Assembly (NCBI GenBank): GCA_963797115.1
Contig: CAWCOH010000001.1
Coordinates: 1,116,001 to 1,180,000 of the forward strand
Origin: AP-15 sp963797115
Lineage (GTDB): Bacteria > Pseudomonadota > Alphaproteobacteria > ATCC43930 > CGMCC-115725
Length of the DNA: 64,000 bases
Direction of reading: 5' to 3'
This document shows positions 60,710 through 64,000 of this stretch, in pieces. The notes under the pieces are model-generated. The model saw only the letters and a program-made list of their open reading frames with translations. It was not told the origin of the DNA and did no database searches. The position numbers were made by a program, and so were the translations under genes. The stretch's first letter is position 1. Every line of letters starts with the position of its first letter.

Positions 60710-62911
60710 CTACTCGGCCGCTGCCGCAGCGGGGTGGTGGGTCAGTTCGAGGCCGCGTTGCGCGACGGCGGCGGTCGAGGGTTCGCTTTCGCCGGCGACC
60801 TGCACGGTCGGGAAGGCGAATTTGATGCCGTTCTCGTCGAACGCCTTTTTGATCATCGCATAAGCCTTGCGCCGGATGACAAACTGCTCGCCGGGCAAGG
60901 TCATCATCTTCATCCGGATCTGCACCGCGAAATCGCCGAACTGCTCGACCCCCTGCATCTTCAAAGGCTCAAGTATCAGTGGCGCAAATTCCTCGTCCTT
61001 TTGTAGATCCAGGCCGATCTGCTTGATCAGCTTGCGGGCACGTTCGATATCGCTGTCATAGGTAATGCCGACCATCAGCTTGTCGATGACCCAGTCGCGG
61101 CTCTGGTTCTGGACGGCACCCAACAGACTGAACGGCACGGTGTAGACCGGGCCGCGGTGGTGCCGGAGCTTGACCGAGCGGATGCTGAAGCCTTCGACTG
61201 TACCCTTGTAATTGCCGCTCTGGATGTACTCGCCGACTCGAAAGGCGTCATCCATCAGATAGAACATGCCGGCAATGACATCGCGGACAAAGGTCTGCGC
61301 GCCAAAGCCGATCGCGACCCCAACGACGCTCAACCCGGCAATCAACGGGCCGATCTCGACGCCCATTGCCGCCAGCGCCATCAGCGCGGCGACAGCGATG
61401 ACGACGACAAACAGAACATTGCGAAAAATCGGCAGCAGCGTTCGTAACCGCGCTTGCCGGCGCGTCTCGTCGGTGTTCGGCAGGCCGAGTTCGGCGCTCT
61501 GGGCAAGCTTGCGATCGATCGCCGCCTTTATCGCGTGCCACAAGAGGTCTGCGACGAGAAGGATGACGACCGCACTCAGCACGCCATGGGCGATCCGGCC
61601 GATCATCGTGTCTCGCTCAGTGAGGCTGTCCATGTCCATGCCCCAGCCCCAGCCGAGCACAGCAGCCGCGCCGATGATCAACAACGCCCGCAGGCCGCGC
61701 TCCAAGCAGACGGTGAAGACGTTCGACGGTGCCTCAGCCGCCTCGCCCGAGCCGGGCGGTCGCAGGAGATGTTCGACCGCGCGCCGGGTCACGATGATCG
61801 CGAGCGGCAGGGTTATGGCGACCAGGACGAGCCAGAAGCTCGCCATCGCATGGGCTACCCAAAGCACCCACAACAGAACAATGCCGATCGACAGCAGCAC
61901 GTTTCGGGCCCGATGGCCGAGACGGTGATGCTTGAGCGATAGCATCGGCTCTGCGGCATCCTCCGGTCTGGCCGGCCGGCGCCAGACCGCTTCCAGTGCG
62001 ATTGCCAGGAGACCAAGCCCGAACGCGTACGCAACGAGCTGGCGTGCCTCGATCGACCAGCCGAACAAACCGCCTAGCCCGACGATCACACAACCGAATG
62101 CAAGCCAGCCGACGAAGGCAACCGTCCTGCGGAACCAGAAGCGGGCGGCGATCGTGTCCGCAGGAATGATGCGGAAGCCCTCGGCCTTGGGCGCAAGCAA
62201 GAAGCGGCTGACGACCACCGCAACTCGGGTGGCGAGAATGGCGGCGAGGTACCCCGACACCATCTCGCGCAGGAGGGGCGGCCAGTCGAAGGCAAGGAAG
62301 GCTCCGACGCTGCCGACGGCGAAGGCCAGCAAACCGCCGACGGTAAAAACCAATCTCAGTGCGATGAGATGCAGTCGCTCGCGCACGGTCTCCATAGGAT
62401 GGCTTTCGAGCCGTTCGCGGGCGCGCCGGGTCGCCTTGCGAAACAACCACTCGACGCCAAAACCCAGCAAGGTGAAGACAACGAGAAGCACCAGCGCCCT
62501 AATGCGCCCGCCATCCCCGAGTTCTGCGGTGACGAGGCGAGAGCCCCGTTCGAGCTGGTTCGGCAGATCCGGGATCGCGGCGCCGAGCATCAGGATATGC
62601 GTGCGTATCGCCCCGAGTTGGATGTCCATCATACGCGAGATCGACATCTCGGCAGTTTCAGGCGCGGATTCGCTCGCCGCCTCCGCCTTGATCTCCTTCC
62701 CCAGCCACGCCTGAACTTTGGGGTCGGCGAGCAAGGTCAACAGTTCGTGGACTTTCGTCGGCGTTTCATCCGCTTTCGGCGCCGCCGATTTCGCGAGCGC
62801 AGGCTCCGCAGCGAGTGAACCCGCGAGCGGTCCGATTGCAAAAACGAGCACACAGAGGCAAATCGCCAGGATCTGCCGAGCAGCATCTACGATCGATTTG
62901 GCCGGATACAT
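60710..62911 (-). CDS. MscS-family mechanosensitive channel with long N-terminal region
   Basis: From ATG 62909-62911 (GGAGG nine bases upstream) the 733-residue protein has a signal peptide (ILAICLCVLVFAIGPLAGSL), a periplasmic region to about 150, about nine further membrane helices, and the MscS core: GVAIGFGAQTFVRDVIAGMF (pore helix), FRVGEYIQSGNYKGTVEGFS and a beta-rich cytoplasmic domain. It should open under membrane tension and protect against hypo-osmotic shock. It converges with the stress-protein gene. Confidence 0.9.
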   Translation of the reverse strand: MYPAKSIVDAARQILAICLCVLVFAIGPLAGSLAAEPALAKSAAPKADETPTKVHELLTLLADPKVQAWLGKEIKAEAASESAPETAEMSISRMMDIQLGAIRTHILMLGAAIPDLPNQLERGSRLVTAELGDGGRIRALVLLVVFTLLGFGVEWLFRKATRRARERLESHPMETVRERLHLIALRLVFTVGGLLAFAVGSVGAFLAFDWPPLLREMVSGYLAAILATRVAVVVSRFLLAPKAEGFRIIPADTIAARFWFRRTVAFVGWLAFGCVIVGLGGLFGWSIEARQLVAYAFGLGLLAIALEAVWRRPARPEDAAEPMLSLKHHRLGHRARNVLLSIGIVLLWVLWVAHAMASFWLVLVAITLPLAIIVTRRAVEHLLRPPGSGEAAEAPSNVFTVCLERGLRALLIIGAAAVLGWGWGMDMDSLTERDTMIGRIAHGVLSAVVILLVADLLWHAIKAAIDRKLAQSAELGLPNTDETRRQARLRTLLPIFRNVLFVVVIAVAALMALAAMGVEIGPLIAGLSVVGVAIGFGAQTFVRDVIAGMFYLMDDAFRVGEYIQSGNYKGTVEGFSIRSVKLRHHRGPVYTVPFSLLGAVQNQSRDWVIDKLMVGITYDSDIERARKLIKQIGLDLQKDEEFAPLILEPLKMQGVEQFGDFAVQIRMKMMTLPGEQFVIRRKAYAMIKKAFDENGIKFAFPTVQVAGESEPSTAAVAQRGLELTHHPAAAAAE

Positions 62912-63588
62912 GGAATCGCCTCCCGTGGCCAACCGACAATATATGATCTGACGTTCGATATTTTGATAACTTGGCGGAAAGGTGGGGCAAGGGCGCAGTG
63001 TTAACAGACATTGCCGGAGACCTGCAGCAAAATGTCCGAAAAAAACCATGAATAATATGGTCCGCATCGCCTACGCACCACCTGTTCCCCCTGTTTTATC
63101 AGGTCGAGATCAGGCGTCGCCAACGTCTACAATGGCACTCCCGCACCAGTTCAAACCCATGGTGTTCCCCGGGTCAACTTGAGGAGCATCGGCCATCGGC
63201 CATTCCAGCACGCATTATGTCAACCCGCTATTGGCAAACAATTTTGCGCACTGTATCATATAATTGTGATATCGTCAATACGATGGTCCGTCCGGCAACA
63301 CACAACCAATCTAGGTATGGTACGCGCGCTGCTAGGATAGATGGCTGGGACGGTTTCGTTAACGCGGTTAACCGTCGTTCCTATTTTCCCGGTTCATTTC
63401 GGAGACTTTGCTCTGACGCTAAGCGGGGCGTAGCCGTATCCTTAACTACCCCTCGAATTTGACCGGTGCGGCTGTTATATGTCCCCCATGTTTCGGCACC
63501 TCGCCTGGATATCGCGAATTAGCGGCCCGGTCCTCGTCTGAGGATCGGGGACGCACTCGCTCTTTCGTCTCTTTTCCAGGGGGTATCG
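62912..63588. other. 677-base divergent gap upstream of mscS and ileS
   Basis: No supported gene. It holds a half copy of the 39-base motif (TGCAGCAAAATGTC near 63019), a TATAAT hexamer at 63259-63264 in an AT-rich stretch, and GTTAACGCGGTTAAC near 63360, two GTTAAC half-sites three bases apart. An 81-codon open frame at 63217 has no family-like features. Confidence 0.4.
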
Positions 63589-64000
63589 GTGCCCGCGGAT
63601 TATCGTCCGACCGTATTCCTGCCCAAGACCGGCTTCCCGATGCGCGGGGACCTGCCCAAGCGCGAGCCGCCGATCCTGGCGCGCTGGGAGGAGATGGACC
63701 TTTACCGTCGACTGCGCGAGGCCTCGAGCGGGCGCGAGAAATTCGTGCTGCACGACGGCCCGCCCTACGCCAACGCCGACCTCCATCTCGGCCACGTGCT
63801 CAACAAGATTTTGAAGGACGTAGTCAACCGCTCGCAGCAGATGCTCGGCAAGGACGCGCCCTATGTTCCGGGGTGGGACTGCCACGGTCTGCCGATCGAG
63901 TGGATCATCGAGGAGAAGTACCGGGCCAAGAACCAATCGAAGGATAGCGTGCCGATCGACCAGTTTCGCCGCGAATGCCGCGAGTTTGCGGCCCATTGGA
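63589..64000 (+). CDS. ileS: Isoleucyl-tRNA synthetase, N-terminal part (cut by window)
   Basis: From GTG 63589 (PADYRPTVFLPKTGFPMRGD) the frame reads 137 residues to the window end. It has EPPILARWEEMDLYRRLREA, LHDGPPYANADLHLGHVLNK with the class I HIGH-type motif (HLGH), and VPGWDCHGLPIEWIIEEKYR, which together identify IleRS. It charges tRNA-Ile. The remainder lies outside the window; no leader riboswitch is evident. Confidence 0.95.
   Translation, partial: MPADYRPTVFLPKTGFPMRGDLPKREPPILARWEEMDLYRRLREASSGREKFVLHDGPPYANADLHLGHVLNKILKDVVNRSQQMLGKDAPYVPGWDCHGLPIEWIIEEKYRAKNQSKDSVPIDQFRRECREFAAHW

Noticed and set aside
63350..63380. GTTAACGCGGTTAAC as a CtrA binding site
   Set aside because: The TTAA half-sites are 5 bases apart, not the 7 required by the CtrA consensus TTAA-N7-TTAA; likewise the pair near 14025 has 8.

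Overview
The window is high-GC DNA typical of an alphaproteobacterium. The gene order purQ-purL-bolA-monothiol glutaredoxin, a hopanoid-type hpnM-hpnN pair, several winged-helix/TPR (CadC-like) regulators and many solitary catabolic genes (CaiB/BaiF CoA transferase, thiolase plus DUF35, LLM flavin enzymes, Rieske oxygenase) suggest a soil or water organism of the Rhodospirillales/Rhizobiales kind. I cannot name the genus. No rRNA, tRNA, CRISPR array or intact transposase was seen.

Layout. 1-5.2 kb: a DUF1989 gene (cut by the window edge) divergent from an amidase, a small lipoprotein-like gene, a 2-hydroxyacid dehydrogenase, a frameshifted MaoC-like dehydratase and a CPA2 K+/H+ antiporter. 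5.4-10.9 kb: two copies of one divergent module, a large winged-helix/TPR regulator facing a small secreted Cys-pair protein, with a conserved shared intergenic region; one regulator also carries a class III nucleotide cyclase domain and a membrane segment. 10.8-14.4 kb: remnants of acyl-CoA dehydrogenase and CoA transferase around an overlapping small-gene pair, an intact CaiB/BaiF CoA transferase, rlpA and a long AT-rich control region. 14.4-19.2 kb: a thiolase/DUF35/class II aldolase operon and an S9 peptidase. 19.2-24.5 kb: glutaredoxin, bolA, purL, purQ and a split chromate transporter.

24.5-34.5 kb is accessory and mosaic. A 288-bp 3' piece of an HpcH/HpaI aldolase gene is repeated 3.98 kb away in the same orientation. 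Between the copies lie a cupin gene, a PEP-mutase/isocitrate-lyase-family gene and a visibly AT-richer KAP-like P-loop ATPase gene that looks recently acquired. TauD dioxygenase, amidohydrolase, DUF5681 and Rieske oxygenase genes follow. 34.5-41.9 kb: sulfotransferase, hpnN, hpnM, fumarylacetoacetase-family, quinone oxidoreductase and a SpoIIAA-like gene. 42-51.7 kb: a catabolic cluster with four LLM flavin oxidoreductases of two subfamilies (each duplicated), an amidohydrolase, a LysR regulator with two T-N11-A boxes, a MetE-like protein, a carboxymuconolactone-decarboxylase-like protein and an orphan. 51.7-64 kb: an alpha/beta hydrolase with an unusual nucleophile elbow, DUF992, a double cold-shock protein, a YeaQ/GlsB protein, an MFS transporter, an MBL hydrolase, a Lon-type protease, a universal-stress-like protein, an MscS channel and the start of ileS.

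Four otherwise well-preserved genes (MaoC-like, the left TPR regulator, the Lon-type protease, YeaQ) each carry a single 1-base frameshift, mostly in short G/C runs. This is either consensus error in the assembly or real decay, and it should be settled before any of them is called a pseudogene.
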